Source: Candidatus Omnitrophota bacterium
GTDB taxonomy: Bacteria; Omnitrophota; Gorgyraeia; Gygaellales; JAHJCI01
Direction: 5' to 3'
DNA: 5,285 nucleotides
Assembly: GCA_018813085.1 (NCBI GenBank)
Contig: JAHJCI010000185.1
Coordinates: 1-5,285, forward strand
Shown here: positions 5,104-5,285 of the stretch, piece by piece
Numbering within the stretch: position 1 is the stretch's first letter
Layout: each line of letters opens with the position of its first letter
Translations under genes and position numbers: made by a program
The notes under the pieces: model-generated
What the model saw: the letters and a program-made list of their open reading frames with translations, nothing else
The model's database searches: none
What the model was told of the DNA's origin: nothing

Positions 5104-5285
5104 CTGTTAAATTCCCTCTTATCCTAACCCCACCTTACCACCCCCTTATGATAAGTCCTATATTACACCTGAGTTCGCTTGGAGTAAACGATTTTATTGG
5201 TTGCTAAGAGAGCCAATTAATGTAGAGAAATCTCACAGGGATTTTTTTGGGGGGGGGAATTTTGATGATCTGGAATGGGGGGATA
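5104..5285. other. Right-end non-coding region upstream of the small gene
   Basis: No coding frame supported on either strand. On the minus strand, 5146-5114 is G-rich, with runs GGGGG, GGTGG and GGGG, a GG pair and GGG, enough for a two-tetrad quadruplex at most. Inverted repeats are CTTAT/ATAAG (5145-5155), ATTGG/CCAAT (5196-5217) and a GAGA/TCTC hairpin (5225-5234). A T7G9 homopolymer (5242-5257) and a G6 run (5277-5282) lie near the edge. The minus-strand side could end an off-window gene, but nothing shows it. Confidence 0.45.
5160..5188 (-). promoter_or_regulatory. Tentative promoter for the small Cys/His gene
   Basis: On the minus strand TTTACT (5188-5183, 4 of 6 to the -35 consensus) and TAATAT (5165-5160, 4 of 6 to the -10) are exactly 17 nt apart. 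A start near 5153 would give a leader of about 100 nt containing the G-rich tract and the terminator. Weak matches; offered because a promoter is needed upstream of the terminator. Confidence 0.3.

Overview
The window is a bacterial chromosomal fragment, clearly AT-rich between its genes, and every gene I can support is on the minus strand. The taxon cannot be fixed from this sequence. A bacterial-type LeuRS, a minimal comEA-comEC pair, and many GGGGAC...GTCCCC palindromic repeats in the gaps recall uncultured lineages such as Candidatus Omnitrophota. That is an impression from memory, not a measurement.

Layout, read in transcription order (right to left). At 5285-5055 is a gene-poor leader region with a G-rich tract (on the minus strand) and a textbook intrinsic terminator. 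The terminator sits only 6 nt before the Shine-Dalgarno of a 68-codon Cys/His-rich gene of unknown function (5054-4848). At 4847-4604 is an intergenic stretch carrying a perfect 21-bp tandem duplication built on GGGGAACGTCCCC. A near-consensus promoter (TTGACA-17-TATATT) then drives tRNA-Ala(GGC) at 4563-4488. The tRNA's encoded CCA end runs directly into a 32-bp perfect palindrome, followed by a second hairpin. leuS (4377-1912) is complete and has all expected catalytic, editing and zinc motifs. A 251-bp gap (1911-1661) holds a second palindromic repeat cluster, ending exactly at the start codon of comEA (1660-1334). comEA overlaps the TTG-initiated comEC (1347 to the window edge) by 14 nt.

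Functionally there are two themes. The tRNA-Ala gene and leucyl-tRNA synthetase serve translation. ComEA (membrane-anchored helix-hairpin-helix DNA-binding protein) and ComEC (inner-membrane DNA channel) serve DNA uptake by natural transformation, and their overlap suggests translational coupling.

I do not see a large undescribed system here. The most interesting signals are small RNA-level structures: a likely transcription attenuator before the small Cys/His gene, a repeat that supplies the comEA ribosome-binding site and can fold in two mutually exclusive ways, and the tRNA-fused palindrome module.
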